A DNA stretch of 51,143 nucleotides from Streptococcus merionis DSM 19192 (GTDB taxonomy: Bacteria; Bacillota; Bacilli; Lactobacillales; Streptococcaceae). The notes beneath the pieces are model-generated. The model saw only the letters and a program-made list of their open reading frames with translations, was not told the DNA's origin and did not search any database. This document shows positions 37,145-46,035 of this stretch, piece by piece. The stretch is taken from the NCBI RefSeq assembly GCF_000380085.1, contig NZ_KB904538.1, positions 336,192 through 387,334 on the forward strand. Reading direction: 5' to 3'. Position 1 is the first letter of the stretch, and each line of letters begins with the position of its first letter. A program made the translations under genes and the position numbers.

Positions 37145-38041
37145 CTACTGATTATGCTGTCTCAAAGTTGCCAAGGTCTTTTCAAAAACTTCTGGTACAG
37201 GTGCTGTAAAGGTCATCAGCTCTCCTGTCCTTGGATGAGTAAAGCCAAGGGTTTGAGCATGTAAAAATTGCCCATTTCCAGACAAGGATTTTTTAGGGCC
37301 ATAGACGGTATCGCCTGCTACAGGATGACCGATATAAGCCATGTGGACACGAATCTGGTGGGTTCGTCCTGTCTCAAGAGAAACCTCAACTAAGGTATAG
37401 TCACCAAAGCGCTCTAAAACCTGAAACCGTGTGACAGCTGGCTTGCCTTTGGCAGTCACCGCTTGCTTCTTACGGTCTTTTTCAGAACGACCGATTGGTG
37501 CTTCAATCACACCACGATCATTTGGCAAGTTCCCATGAACGATAGCTAGGTATTTACGTAAGGATTTCTGTGCCTTTAATTCTTCTGCTAGTGCAATGTG
37601 TGCTTGGTCGTTCTTAGCAATCATAAGAAGGCCTGAGGTGTCTTTGTCGATACGGTGCACAATACCAGGACGCACGACCCCGTTGATCGCAGACAAGTCT
37701 TTAACATGATAAAGAAGAGCATTAACCAAGGTCCCGCTGGCATGGCCAGCCGAAGGATGAACGACCATCCCTTGGGGTTTATTGACCACAGCCACATCTT
37801 CATCTTGGTAGATGATGTCAAGTAAAATATTCTCAGGCATATAATCAAGAATTTCTTCTGCTACAGCTTCATAACTGATCACATCGCCTTCTTGAACCAT
37901 GTATTTAGCTTTTTTAGCTTGGCCATTAACCAAAACCTTACCAGCCTTAATCTGCTCATTGGCCATCGTTCGGGACAAAGCTGTCTCATCAGCCAAAGCC
38001 TTATCTAGGCGTATGTTGGCGTTTTTAATGACTACTTCCAT
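37145..38041 (-). CDS. rluD: RluD-type 23S rRNA pseudouridine synthase
   Basis: A 298-residue RluA-family enzyme. An S4 RNA-binding domain covers about residues 1-65 and the catalytic domain carries HRIDKDTSG with the nucleophilic Asp at 132, plus GRTHQIRVH. It makes pseudouridines in 23S rRNA helix 69 if it is a true RluD; paralogue assignment is from length and context. It overlaps lspA by 17 bases, an arrangement common in streptococci. Confidence 0.93.
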   Translation of the reverse strand: MEVVIKNANIRLDKALADETALSRTMANEQIKAGKVLVNGQAKKAKYMVQEGDVISYEAVAEEILDYMPENILLDIIYQDEDVAVVNKPQGMVVHPSAGHASGTLVNALLYHVKDLSAINGVVRPGIVHRIDKDTSGLLMIAKNDQAHIALAEELKAQKSLRKYLAIVHGNLPNDRGVIEAPIGRSEKDRKKQAVTAKGKPAVTRFQVLERFGDYTLVEVSLETGRTHQIRVHMAYIGHPVAGDTVYGPKKSLSGNGQFLHAQTLGFTHPRTGELMTFTAPVPEVFEKTLATLRQHNQ

Positions 38042-38489
38042 TAAACTCCTCTTTCAAAATATAGATAAATATCAACACCACACCAACGGTCAGATAGCTG
38101 TCTGCCACATTAAAAATTGCAAAGTCCATAAATTCTGTCTGAAACATATCAACCACATAACCAAGACGCAAACGATCCACAAAATTTCCTAGACCACCAG
38201 CAATAATCAAGACTAGACTAGACACCAGCAAGAGGCTTTCATCACTGTTTCGCCACAAATACCTGATGGCCATGGTCATGATTACCAGAGTGACCAGAAA
38301 GAAAAACCATTGTTGATTTTGCAAAATAGAAAAAGCAGCACCGTAATTTTTAAGATAAGTCAAGCTCAAAACATTTGGAATAAAGCTCTGTGTCTCACCC
38401 AAACCAATATGCTTGACCGTGTAGTATTTGACCCACTGATCCAGAGCGATCATCAGTATAATTACCAAGACAAGGATTTTCTTTTTCAT
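38025..38489 (-). CDS. lspA: Lipoprotein signal peptidase (signal peptidase II)
   Basis: A 154-residue inner-membrane aspartyl protease that cleaves prolipoprotein signal peptides. Four membrane segments are visible. The catalytic aspartates are in GNFVDRLRLGYVVDMF (about D114) and FAIFNVADS (about D130). It overlaps the LysR gene by four bases and rluD by 17, so all three are cotranscribed. Confidence 0.95.
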   Translation of the reverse strand: MKKKILVLVIILMIALDQWVKYYTVKHIGLGETQSFIPNVLSLTYLKNYGAAFSILQNQQWFFFLVTLVIMTMAIRYLWRNSDESLLLVSSLVLIIAGGLGNFVDRLRLGYVVDMFQTEFMDFAIFNVADSYLTVGVVLIFIYILKEEFNGSSH

Positions 38490-39394
38490 CTCTTCCTCTT
38501 TTTATCGAAATACTCTTGCATGACTGCAACAAATTTTTCAGCGACAGGCGACAGCTCCTGATCTCTACGCTTGACATAAACCATACGATTCTCTTGCCCA
38601 TCTTGAACAGGAATAACCGTAATCCCGTGCACACTTTCACTGTCTAAAAAGCCAGAACCTGTTGCAAAAGCATCTGTCCGTTCTAAAATGCCGTTTAAAG
38701 TCGCGCGATCCGTCACGTTAAAGGTTTCACTGGCATCGCTGGTATCAAAGAAATTCTCAGAATAATAGAGATACTCTTCCTTTTCTTGCGCAAAACGTAC
38801 CATCGGTAATCCTTTAAGATCTTCCAAATCAATCCATTCTTTTTGAGCTAATGGATGCCCTTTCCTCAGGTAGATATGGGTTTGAAAATCAATCAAATCA
38901 ACGATTTCAAGCTCCAATTTGTTTAACTTTTGGGTAATCCCTTTGACATTTGTTTTATTAAGATAGATGATCCCAAGCTCGCTAAGTCCCTGAGCAACTT
39001 CATTCAAAATTTGAACAGTTGTTGATTCAAAAATTCTGAAATGAGAATACTCTGGATAAACTTCTGAAAATTCTACCATCAACGGTGGTAAAAAATCATA
39101 ATGCTGACTAGAAATCGAAAACTCTTCTTCGTCATCGTCCGTTTGCAGGTATTGATTTTCAAAAATGTCAAACTGTTTAACCATCTCGACTGCTTTTTCG
39201 TAAAAGATCATCCCTCTTTGAGTCAAAACAGTGCCAGAGCTAGTCCGATTAAAGATCTTAAACCCTAATTCCTCTTCCAAATCACGAACCGATATGGAAA
39301 GACTTGGTTGACTAACGTACATTTTTTCAGCTGCTTCTCGAAATGTTCCATTGTTGGCAATCGCAACAACATATCGTAATTGTTGAATATTCAT
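38486..39394 (-). CDS. cpsY: LysR-family regulator, CpsY/MtaR-like
   Basis: A 302-residue LTTR. The N-terminal winged HTH begins MNIQQLRYVVAIANNGTFRE with the recognition segment KMYVSQPSLSISVRDLEEEL (about 24-43); an effector-binding domain follows. CpsY/MtaR regulators of streptococci control methionine/cysteine uptake and cell-surface modification genes and, despite the name, are not usually direct capsule regulators. The gene leads an operon with lspA and rluD, the same order as in pneumococcus as I recall it. An extended -10 promoter lies at 39419-39427. Confidence 0.9.
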   Translation of the reverse strand: MNIQQLRYVVAIANNGTFREAAEKMYVSQPSLSISVRDLEEELGFKIFNRTSSGTVLTQRGMIFYEKAVEMVKQFDIFENQYLQTDDDEEEFSISSQHYDFLPPLMVEFSEVYPEYSHFRIFESTTVQILNEVAQGLSELGIIYLNKTNVKGITQKLNKLELEIVDLIDFQTHIYLRKGHPLAQKEWIDLEDLKGLPMVRFAQEKEEYLYYSENFFDTSDASETFNVTDRATLNGILERTDAFATGSGFLDSESVHGITVIPVQDGQENRMVYVKRRDQELSPVAEKFVAVMQEYFDKKRKR

Positions 39395-39418
39395 AAAACG
39401 TCCTCTGCTTGTTTCCTT

Positions 39419-39427
39419 ATTATACCA
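39419..39427 (-). promoter_or_regulatory. Extended -10 promoter of the cpsY-lspA-rluD operon
   Basis: On the minus strand TGGTATAAT, 24 bases before the cpsY start codon. No clear -35. Confidence 0.6.
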
Positions 39428-39513
39428 GAAATTTAAATCAGCCGCTAACCTTTGATGAGCAAAAAATAACAGCTAAAGTCACTCTAGAGCAACCCTAACT
39501 GTCAGTGTGTTTA

Positions 39514-39846
39514 TCAGCGAACGCCCAAAGCAATACGGGCGTAGCGACTCATTTTATCAACTGTCCAAGCAGGAGACCAAACCAAGCGCACATCTAAGTC
39601 CGTCACTTCAGGAACTTGAGCAACCACATCATAGATCTGATCTGTCAGAAGATCCGCTAAGGGGCAGCCCATAGTCGTCAAGGTCATATCAATCTCCGTC
39701 TTTCCTTGGTCAAAGCGGATTTCATAGACCAAGCCAAGGTTGATGATGTCAATGCCAAGTTCTGGGTCAATCACCAGCTCCAAGGCTTCGAAGATTTTTT
39801 GCTTAATCTCTTCTACTTCTTCTGGTGTGTAAATCTTTTCTGTCAT
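39514..39846 (-). CDS. Metal-sulfur cluster assembly factor (DUF59/MIP18 family)
   Basis: A 110-residue cytosolic protein of the SufT/PaaD-like DUF59 family, thought to help iron-sulfur cluster maturation. The core is ALELVIDPELGIDIINLGLV at about 20-39, and the conserved cysteine is in TTMGCPLADLL near residue 67. The start at 39846 (MTEKIYTPEE) has a GGA site; the frame extends 48 codons upstream into the 3' end of rpoD and is not real there. It follows rpoD by 52 bases on the same strand and is probably the operon's last gene. Confidence 0.92.
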   Translation of the reverse strand: MTEKIYTPEEVEEIKQKIFEALELVIDPELGIDIINLGLVYEIRFDQGKTEIDMTLTTMGCPLADLLTDQIYDVVAQVPEVTDLDVRLVWSPAWTVDKMSRYARIALGVR

Positions 39847-39898
39847 CTCATTCCTTTCTGATCTGCATTTTCCAAAAGTCCTGATTTCTGACTTGCCC

Positions 39899-41017
39899 TT
39901 AATCCTCAATAAAATCTCTAAGAGGTTTACTACGGCTTGGATGGCGGAGTTTGCGAAGAGCTTTCGCTTCAATCTGACGGATTCGCTCACGAGTCACATT
40001 AAAGACCTTGCCAACATCTTCCAAAGTGCGCATTTTGCCATCATCAAGACCGAAACGTAGGCGCAAGACATTTTCCTCACGGTCTGTCAGTGTATCAAGG
40101 ACTTCATCCAACTGCTCACGTAAGACGATACGAGTGGTGTACTCTTCTGGGCTTTCAATAACTTCATCCTCGATGAAATCACCCAAATGACTGTCATCTT
40201 CTTCACCGATTGGCGTTTCAAGCGAAACGGGCTCCTGAGCAATCTTGAGAATTTCACGAACCTTGTCAGGGGTCATATCCATTCGCTCAGCGATTTGTTC
40301 AGGCGTTGGATCTTGTCCCAATTCTTGCAAGAGATTCCGCTGTTCACGAACCAATTTATTAATCGTTTCAACCATATGCACAGGAATGCGAATGGTACGC
40401 GCCTGATCAGCAATAGCACGCGTAATTGCCTGACGAATCCACCAAGTAGCGTAAGTAGAGAACTTAAATCCTTTAGAGTAGTCAAACTTATCGACAGCCT
40501 TCATAAGCCCCATGTTGCCTTCCTGAATCAAATCCAGAAACTGCATACCACGCCCCACATAGCGCTTAGCGATAGACACCACCAAACGCAAGTTAGCTTC
40601 AGCCAGACGTTGCTTGGCTTCCACATCACCAGCTTCAACCAAAAGAGCCAACTCTTGCTCTTCTTCATTGGTCAAAAGCGGGACAACACCGATTTCTTTC
40701 AAATACATGCGGACAGGATCATTGACCTTGGCAGAGTTGCTACCAAGCAATTCTTCGTCTGAAAGCGGCACTTCCTCTTCGTTTTGCATCACACGAGCCG
40801 ATGGGTTACCTTCCTTGTCAATAATCGAAATCCCAGCGTCCTGTATCCGTTGAAGGAGATCGTCAATCGCTTCGGCTTCAAGCCCGAAAGGCACAACTAA
40901 TTTTTCATTGATATCATCATCAACAGCATTTCCATCCTGCTTGCGGCTACGAATGTACTCGGCCACTTGGACGTCAAAGGTAGTCACTTCTTTTTTGGTG
41001 TCTTTTTTTGTTGCCAT
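39899..41017 (-). CDS. rpoD: Primary sigma factor RpoD (SigA)
   Basis: A 372-residue housekeeping sigma factor. Region 1.1 occupies the N-terminus, and region 1.2 begins near [11 protein letters not shown]. Region 2 has [20 protein letters not shown] and [20 protein letters not shown], which recognises the -10. Region 4.2 near the C-terminus has [20 protein letters not shown], which recognises the -35. It lies three bases after dnaG. The many TATAAT/TTGACA promoters noted in this window are its expected targets. Confidence 0.97.
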   Translation of the reverse strand: MATKKDTKKEVTTFDVQVAEYIRSRKQDGNAVDDDINEKLVVPFGLEAEAIDDLLQRIQDAGISIIDKEGNPSARVMQNEEEVPLSDEELLGSNSAKVNDPVRMYLKEIGVVPLLTNEEEQELALLVEAGDVEAKQRLAEANLRLVVSIAKRYVGRGMQFLDLIQEGNMGLMKAVDKFDYSKGFKFSTYATWWIRQAITRAIADQARTIRIPVHMVETINKLVREQRNLLQELGQDPTPEQIAERMDMTPDKVREILKIAQEPVSLETPIGEEDDSHLGDFIEDEVIESPEEYTTRIVLREQLDEVLDTLTDREENVLRLRFGLDDGKMRTLEDVGKVFNVTRERIRQIEAKALRKLRHPSRSKPLRDFIED

Positions 41018-41020
41018 ATA

Positions 41021-42799
41021 TTACTCCATATTTCTTTTTAGGGCGATTAGCCGATTGAGCTCTTCTAAAGCAGCCAGTTCATCACCTGCATTGGCTTGCT
41101 CGCGAATGCGCTGGGCAGTCTGTCGATTGTCGCGCTTGAGCAACTCCCGCTGACGGGTTCGCTCGATTTGATAAAGTTCATCAGTCGCAACTTCCTCAGG
41201 TAAATCTTCTTCCATGGCCATGTACCAAGCCTGCTGAACACTCTCATCCATCTGACTAAGCTCAACTGAGGTAATTTCGCCTTGCTGTGACAAGGACTGA
41301 TAAAGGGTCTGCAACTCAGGAGAAATAAACTGAAATTCCTCCTTCTGCCGATAATCATTCAGGATATAGGCATGATGGACCATACGGTTAAAGAGTTGGT
41401 TCTCCGCACGTTGCAAGGGGCTAACTTGACGCAAGAAGGGCATCTCCGTGATCTGCTTGCCTTGTGGACGTCTACTTTCTTGCACAAATTCTTGACGCTG
41501 GTGAACTCTAACTTGATTGACTGTTGCTTCTACTTGATTATAGTCAAAGTCAGGCAAAAGCTCCGCCAATTTGTGGATGTAGGTATTCTGAGCTGTGATG
41601 GATGGCGTCTGCGCAATAACAGGAGCCATTTGCTCAACAAAGGCAATCTGCGCCTGTAAATTGTCTAGATTGTCTGGTTTGAGATAATAAAGCAGAAATT
41701 CCACAGGACTCAGCCGTTGCTTAGCCAGAAATTCTGCCAAAGCTTCTTCTGAATTTTTAATGATAAATTCATCTGGATCCATCTGGTCCGGCAGACGAAC
41801 AATCTCAACGACAAAGTCTCGTAATTCCTCCAAAGCCTTAGCTGTTGCTGCCTGACCTGCTTTATCACCATCATAAACCAGAACGACCTTTTGAGTGAAG
41901 CGAGACAGGTGCTTGACATGCTCTGGTGTTAAAGCAGTTCCCATTGAGGCAACCGCATTTTCCACTCCAGCTCGATAGGCCGCAACAACATCCATAAAGC
42001 CTTCCATGATATAGACTTCGTGATGTTTTTTGATAGAAGCCTTAGCCTGATCCAGATGGTAGAGTTCGTAACTCTTATTGAAAATTAGACTAGCGCGACT
42101 ATTTTTGTACTTGGCTTGCTGGGTATTGGCGCTAGCTTCTGCTGTCCAAATCCGACCAGAAAAAGCAACGATTCTGCCATATTCATCCGCCAGAGGAAAC
42201 ATGATCCGATTCTGAAAGGCATCATAGATCATCTGGTTTTCACTTGGGTTAAAAAGGGCGGAGTTAAGCAAGGTCTGTTCATCAAACTGCTGAGACAAGG
42301 CCTGGTAGAGATAGTTAGCCTCATTGGGTGCCAAGCCGATTTGGAAATGCTTGATCATGTCATCTGAAAGACCACGCTCGTAGAGATAGTGCCTAGCCTT
42401 CTCGCCTAGCTTTGTCGTCATCAACACCGTATGGTAAAAGTCCGCAGCAGCCTTATGAATATCATAGAGCGGTTGATGCGGGCTAACTTCCTGACGACGC
42501 TCCGCTTGTTGAGGTTGAGCGATCTGGATACCGGCCTTTTCAGCCACAACAGCGACACTGTCTAAGAAAGACAGGTCACGATAGTCCTCGATAAATTTGA
42601 AGACATCACCAGACTTACCACAACCAAAACAGTGGTAAAATTGCTTATCCTCAACAACGTTAAAAGAAGGAGTTTTCTCACCATGAAAAGGGCAGAGACC
42701 TAAAAAGTTACGACCTGTCTTGGTCAGACTAACCACTTCTCCGATGACATCAACGATATTGACATGACGCTTAATCTCATTGATCAAGTCCTTATCCAC
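41021..42799 (-). CDS. dnaG: DNA primase
   Basis: A 592-residue primase that makes RNA primers at the replication fork. The CHC2 zinc finger has ligands C36, H39, C57 and C60 (CPFHGEKTPSF and HCFGCGKSGD). The TOPRIM catalytic core includes EVYIMEGFMDVVAAYRAG (about 260-280) and VVLVYDGDKAG. The C-terminal helicase-binding region is present. The start is GTG with a full-length AAGGAGGTGAT ribosome-binding site, among the best in the window, compensating for the weak codon. It heads the dnaG-rpoD-DUF59 operon. Confidence 0.97.
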   Translation of the reverse strand: MDKDLINEIKRHVNIVDVIGEVVSLTKTGRNFLGLCPFHGEKTPSFNVVEDKQFYHCFGCGKSGDVFKFIEDYRDLSFLDSVAVVAEKAGIQIAQPQQAERRQEVSPHQPLYDIHKAAADFYHTVLMTTKLGEKARHYLYERGLSDDMIKHFQIGLAPNEANYLYQALSQQFDEQTLLNSALFNPSENQMIYDAFQNRIMFPLADEYGRIVAFSGRIWTAEASANTQQAKYKNSRASLIFNKSYELYHLDQAKASIKKHHEVYIMEGFMDVVAAYRAGVENAVASMGTALTPEHVKHLSRFTQKVVLVYDGDKAGQAATAKALEELRDFVVEIVRLPDQMDPDEFIIKNSEEALAEFLAKQRLSPVEFLLYYLKPDNLDNLQAQIAFVEQMAPVIAQTPSITAQNTYIHKLAELLPDFDYNQVEATVNQVRVHQRQEFVQESRRPQGKQITEMPFLRQVSPLQRAENQLFNRMVHHAYILNDYRQKEEFQFISPELQTLYQSLSQQGEITSVELSQMDESVQQAWYMAMEEDLPEEVATDELYQIERTRQRELLKRDNRQTAQRIREQANAGDELAALEELNRLIALKRNME

Positions 42800-42835
42800 G
42801 ATATCATCACCTCCTTAGATGCAAACTCTGAGCAC

Positions 42836-42844
42836 AGTATAACA
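42836..42844 (-). promoter_or_regulatory. Extended -10 promoter of dnaG-rpoD
   Basis: On the minus strand TGTTATACT, a TGn plus TATACT, about 37 bases before the dnaG GTG. No clear -35. Confidence 0.55.
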
Positions 42845-42933
42845 TATTCATCATATCATTTTTGCTATCGAAAGTAAATCAGAAAATCTGTGCTGAAAAT
42901 GCTTGAAATTTTCAACACCTTAATTCATATCTC

Positions 42934-42962
42934 TTGACTAGGTCTTAAGACTGAGATATACT
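42934..42962 (+). promoter_or_regulatory. mscL promoter
   Basis: TTGACT (42934-42939), a 17-base spacer and TATACT (42957-42962), about 32 bases before the mscL ATG. Confidence 0.82.
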
Positions 42963-42994
42963 AGAGAAGTAAAAAATAAAAGGAGTTTAACACT

Positions 42995-43369
42995 ATGTTA
43001 AAAGATTTAAAAGCATTCTTATTCCGCGGTAACATTCTTGACCTTGCTGTGGCAGTTATCATCGGTGGCGCTTTTGGTGCTATCATCACTTCACTAGTGG
43101 AAGACATCATCACTCCACTTATCCTTAACCCAGCTTTAAAGGCTGCTAATGTCGAAAACATTGCTGATTTGGCATGGAATGGCGTTAAATATGGTAGCTT
43201 TTTGAGCGCTATCATTAACTTCCTCATCATTGGTACATCACTCTTTTTCATTGTGAAAGCTGCTGAAAAAGCTATGCCTAAGAAAGTTGAAGAAGAAGTC
43301 GTTGAAGTTGAAGCACCAACTCAAGAAATGCTTCTTACCGAGATCCGTGATCTTTTAGCTAACAAATAA
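42995..43369 (+). CDS. mscL: Large-conductance mechanosensitive channel
   Basis: A 124-residue channel protein that opens under membrane tension to release solutes after osmotic downshock. The N-terminal amphipathic helix (MLKDLKAFLFRGN) leads into TM1 (ILDLAVAVIIGGAFGAIITS, the pore-lining helix) and TM2 lies at about 68-90. The C-terminal helix is acidic. Length is normal. It has its own promoter and terminator, between the dnaG operon and rpsU. Confidence 0.96.
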   Translation: MLKDLKAFLFRGNILDLAVAVIIGGAFGAIITSLVEDIITPLILNPALKAANVENIADLAWNGVKYGSFLSAIINFLIIGTSLFFIVKAAEKAMPKKVEEEVVEVEAPTQEMLLTEIRDLLANK

Positions 43370-43374
43370 TATTG

Positions 43375-43405
43375 AAAGAGGCTTCTTTTGGAAGCTTTTT
43401 TCTTT
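43375..43405 (+). terminator. mscL terminator
   Basis: AAAGAGGCTTC pairs with GAAGCTTTTTT (with two G-U pairs) around a TTTTG loop, followed by TCTTTG. Located six bases after the mscL stop. Confidence 0.8.
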
Positions 43406-43557
43406 GTCACAGTGAACACTTCACTAAAAACCTGTAGTTACAAGAGAACTACATTGATTCTAGGGGTCGGACTGTTTTTGAGTAATGGGATCAATTCCAC
43501 CAGATAAAAGGCCATCTTTACAATTTTCACCCCACTACACTTGACAAAGAGACACAA

Positions 43558-43579
43558 AAAACAGCCCGAAGGCTGTTTT
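43558..43579 (-). terminator. rpsU terminator
   Basis: On the minus strand AAAACAGCC, a TTCG tetraloop and GGCTGTTTT, followed by more T. It is 11 bases after the rpsU stop and also reads as a terminator on the plus strand. Confidence 0.9.
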
Positions 43580-43589
43580 ATTTCAGAAA

Positions 43590-43766
43590 TTAGAATTTCT
43601 TACGTTTGCGTGCTGCTTCTGATTTGCGTTTGCGTTTCACAGATGGTTTTTCATAATGCTCACGTTTACGCGCTTCTTGAAGCGTACCAGCTTTGGTCAC
43701 AGAACGTTTGAAACGACGAAGGGCATCGTCAAGTGATTCATTCTTGCGTACGACTGTTTTTGACAT
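43590..43766 (-). CDS. rpsU: 30S ribosomal protein S21
   Basis: A 58-residue, very basic ribosomal protein: [20 protein letters not shown] at the start and a [15 protein letters not shown] tail. It joins the small subunit near the mRNA exit. The start at 43766 is preferred over an ATG eight codons upstream because GGGAG lies just before it. In many bacteria rpsU precedes dnaG-rpoD in one operon. Here mscL, on the opposite strand, lies between them and rpsU has its own promoter and terminator. Confidence 0.96.
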   Translation of the reverse strand: MSKTVVRKNESLDDALRRFKRSVTKAGTLQEARKREHYEKPSVKRKRKSEAARKRKKF

Positions 43767-43805
43767 TCTTTTCACTCCCTTCAATTTCAAAGATATTACT
43801 TTTCT

Positions 43806-43834
43806 ATGTTACTAGACTTTTGATTATTTGTCAA
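43806..43834 (-). promoter_or_regulatory. rpsU promoter
   Basis: On the minus strand a perfect TTGACA (43829-43834), a 17-base spacer and TAACAT (43806-43811), 39 bases before the rpsU ATG. Confidence 0.75.
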
Positions 43835-43849
43835 GGAATAAAAACATTT

Positions 43850-44196
43850 TCATAAAAAAGACACAATTAAGGTCAGAAAAGCTAACCCGCCTTGTTTGAA
43901 AATAATGCTCGGCTGACTGGTTACTCCGCCATATGTTGCTACAAGGAGGATATAGAGCATCAGCAGCCTTAGCCAAATCATACTTGGAAAAACAAACACT
44001 GCTAGAAGCGTTAAAACTGCTATCAGGCCATTATAAACACCTTGATTCTTAAAAAGGGTTTGAACAGTCGGATTAGCCAGCTCTTCTTGACTCATCTTAA
44101 AGACACGCGCTGTCGCTTGTGATGTCGTCGCAAACGTTTCAAGATACATGATGTAAAAAATTCCACTGCTACAAGTGTAGCCAATATTTTAAGCAT
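43850..44196 (-). pseudogene. DUF1304 membrane protein with a single-base frameshift
   Basis: The open frame 43850-44149 encodes 99 residues of a DUF1304 protein (MYLETFATTS, LFKNQGVYNG, ATYGGVTSQPSI, with three membrane segments), but lacks the usual first helix. That helix lies just upstream in another frame, starting at the ATG at 44196: MLKILATLVAVEFF. Adding one T to the T6 run at 44155-44160 (minus strand) joins it to YIMYLETF, matching the conserved family start. So the gene is a one-base deletion in a homopolymer: decay, slipped-strand switching or a sequencing error. Function of DUF1304 is unknown. Confidence 0.82.
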
Positions 44197-44253
44197 CACG
44201 GCTGTCACTTCTCCATTTCCTTTTGTACAATGAAAAACTTATAAAATATAGTA

Positions 44254-44325
44254 TCCACTCTGAGGGAATCGAACCCCCATTTCAAGAACCGGAATCTTGC
44301 GTGATATCCATTACACTAAGAGTGG
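44254..44325 (-). tRNA. tRNA-Arg (anticodon CCG)
   Basis: A complete cloverleaf on the minus strand: acceptor CCACTCT/AGAGTGG, a short D arm (GTG...CAC), anticodon arm CAAGA-TTCCGGT-TCTTG with CCG at positions 34-36, a five-base variable loop (AAATG), and T arm GGGGG-TTCGATT-CCCTC, then discriminator A. CCA is not encoded. It reads the rare arginine codon CGG. A promoter is at 44336-44364. Confidence 0.95.
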
Positions 44326-44335
44326 CAACTACTAT

Positions 44336-44364
44336 AGTCTATCAAATTTCATATCATTTGACAA
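44336..44364 (-). promoter_or_regulatory. tRNA-Arg promoter
   Basis: On the minus strand TTGTCA (44359-44364), a 17-base spacer and TAGACT (44336-44341), ten bases before the mature tRNA 5' end. Confidence 0.68.
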
Positions 44365-44402
44365 GACATGTGCTAAGGATTAATCAATTTTACGATCTGA
44401 TG

Positions 44403-44431
44403 TTGTCAAAAACAACATTACCTTTTATAAT
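44403..44431 (+). promoter_or_regulatory. Promoter of the threonine/serine exporter-like gene
   Basis: TTGTCA (44403-44408), a 17-base spacer and perfect TATAAT (44426-44431). The leader to the ATG at 44523 is about 85 bases. Confidence 0.82.
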
Positions 44432-44522
44432 GATAGTAAGTCATAGAAGAATCTAGGCGCGCACGTCAATTGCGTAGTTTAAGTTAGTTTTTTCTTGAAA
44501 TAATGATTCTGATGGAGATACG

Positions 44523-45785
44523 ATGAAAAAAGAGACAAAGCATTCTGAAATGGATCTTCTACTTCTAGCTGGTAGAATTCTTCTGGAAAGTGGTGCTGAA
44601 ATTTACCGTGTTGAGGAAACGATGACTCGAATGGCTGAGGTTTTAGAATTAGACCAATTTGGAACCTACGTTGTGAATCGAGCAATTGTGACTTCTGCCC
44701 TTAACACAAAAGGGATATCAGAGTCTCGGACGATGACTGTTGCCGAAACTAGCATTAACCTTGGCCGTCTTGAAGCTGTCAACACCTTTTCTCGGAATTT
44801 ATCTCAACACAAATCTTACGATATTCCCAGCCTCTATCAGGAACTTCAAAACATTGAGACGAGCCATTACCACTCTGATTGGCAGGTGATTTTAGCTTAT
44901 TTTGCAGGAGCTGGTGGCTTCTCCCTAGCGCTTGGAAGCACTGCTGGCGATTCACTAGCTTCTGCACTGACCGGCGCTCTTCTAGGCTGTTTTTTTCAAA
45001 TGATTACCCCTTATATTCAGACACGCTTTCTCCTTAATATCTTTGGGGCAAGCTTTGTAGCATTGATTGCTAATCTCCTCTACTTTGGAGGATTGGGGCA
45101 GCATCGCAGTTTGATAATTCTTGGGACACTCATGGTCATGATTCCTGGCGCTTTCTTCGTTAATGCGATTCGGGAATTCTCACAGAATAATTATTTTACA
45201 GGCTTGTCCTTATCCATGTCGGCTCTTTTGACTTGCAGTGCTATCTCTGCTGGTGTGGCTGTTACAATTGCTTTTTTGCCTTTTGCAGACCAGATGACTA
45301 GTACCTTTACACAAGCAGAAGTGACACCTGTCAAACTCCTTGTACAGATTCTATCTGCTGGATTCGGGACAGTTGCCTTCTCCATTCTTTACCAGACACC
45401 TAAACGCCACTTCCTTGATTTAGGGATTTTAGGTGGACTCACATGGGGTCTTTATCGGATTCTCTGGCATTTTTTCCAGATAGAAGCCTTGGCTGTTTTT
45501 GTACCGGCTCTTCTCGTAGCAGCTGTATCCAGAATTTTAGCCATTAAACGAAAGAGTCCTGCAACTATTTTTCTATCAACCAGCATGTTTCCCTTGATTC
45601 CTGGACTGAGTTTTTACCGAGGCATCTATTTTTTCCTGACAGGATCTGAAGTGTTAGCTATTGAACACCTGCAAAGTAGCTTTATCACAGCTTTTACAAT
45701 CACCATCGCGATTACCATTGTTCAGCAAGTATCCATGAAACGTTTTATTCGCAATACCGTTCGTTCAAAAGATTTAAAAGCCTAG
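44523..45785 (+). CDS. Threonine/serine exporter family protein (ThrE-like)
   Basis: A 420-residue polytopic membrane protein that unites the two ThrE modules often split into separate genes. The N-terminal cytoplasmic part and first membrane block form the DUF1212 half (LLLAGRILLESGAEIYRVEE at about 10-29, then roughly five segments). The second block is the DUF3815-like half, from about residue 275. By family it would export threonine or serine; substrate is inferred. A GGAG lies six bases before the ATG. The terminator at the stop codon closes the gene. Confidence 0.9.
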   Translation: MKKETKHSEMDLLLLAGRILLESGAEIYRVEETMTRMAEVLELDQFGTYVVNRAIVTSALNTKGISESRTMTVAETSINLGRLEAVNTFSRNLSQHKSYDIPSLYQELQNIETSHYHSDWQVILAYFAGAGGFSLALGSTAGDSLASALTGALLGCFFQMITPYIQTRFLLNIFGASFVALIANLLYFGGLGQHRSLIILGTLMVMIPGAFFVNAIREFSQNNYFTGLSLSMSALLTCSAISAGVAVTIAFLPFADQMTSTFTQAEVTPVKLLVQILSAGFGTVAFSILYQTPKRHFLDLGILGGLTWGLYRILWHFFQIEALAVFVPALLVAAVSRILAIKRKSPATIFLSTSMFPLIPGLSFYRGIYFFLTGSEVLAIEHLQSSFITAFTITIAITIVQQVSMKRFIRNTVRSKDLKA

Positions 45786-45801
45786 AAAGGGCTTTTCTCT
45801 T
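45776..45801 (+). terminator. Terminator overlapping the exporter stop codon
   Basis: AAAAGCC (45776-45782) pairs with GGCTTTT (45790-45796), followed by CTCTTT. The TAG stop codon lies in the loop. Confidence 0.78.
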
Positions 45802-45837
45802 TCAATTTATCTTTACAAGCTAGATGACGAATTAATA

Positions 45838-45979
45838 TAGACTTGTTCGGAAACGAAAAGAGGTTTCAGAGTTCAGACTTTTCTACCGCCTGAGGGAGCT
45901 GGTTGCAGCAACAATTTGAAAACTGAGAACGATAATCTATTAAAGGAATAGCCTTTCAACGAGTTTTCGAACAAGTCTA
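45838..45979 (-). repeat. MITE-like element, copy C
   Basis: About 142 bp with the best-preserved terminal inverted repeats of the family: TAGACTTGTTCGGAAAC at the left and GTTTTCGAACAAGTCTA at the right. The reverse complement aligns with 29921-30060 along its whole length and with 19967-20088. No ORF. It lies between the ThrE-like gene and the convergent acetyltransferase gene. Confidence 0.8.
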
Positions 45980-46035
45980 ATGGCTAACCCCCCACTAAGA
46001 ACTATAACTTTTCTCCACGCTTCATGATAGATAGT

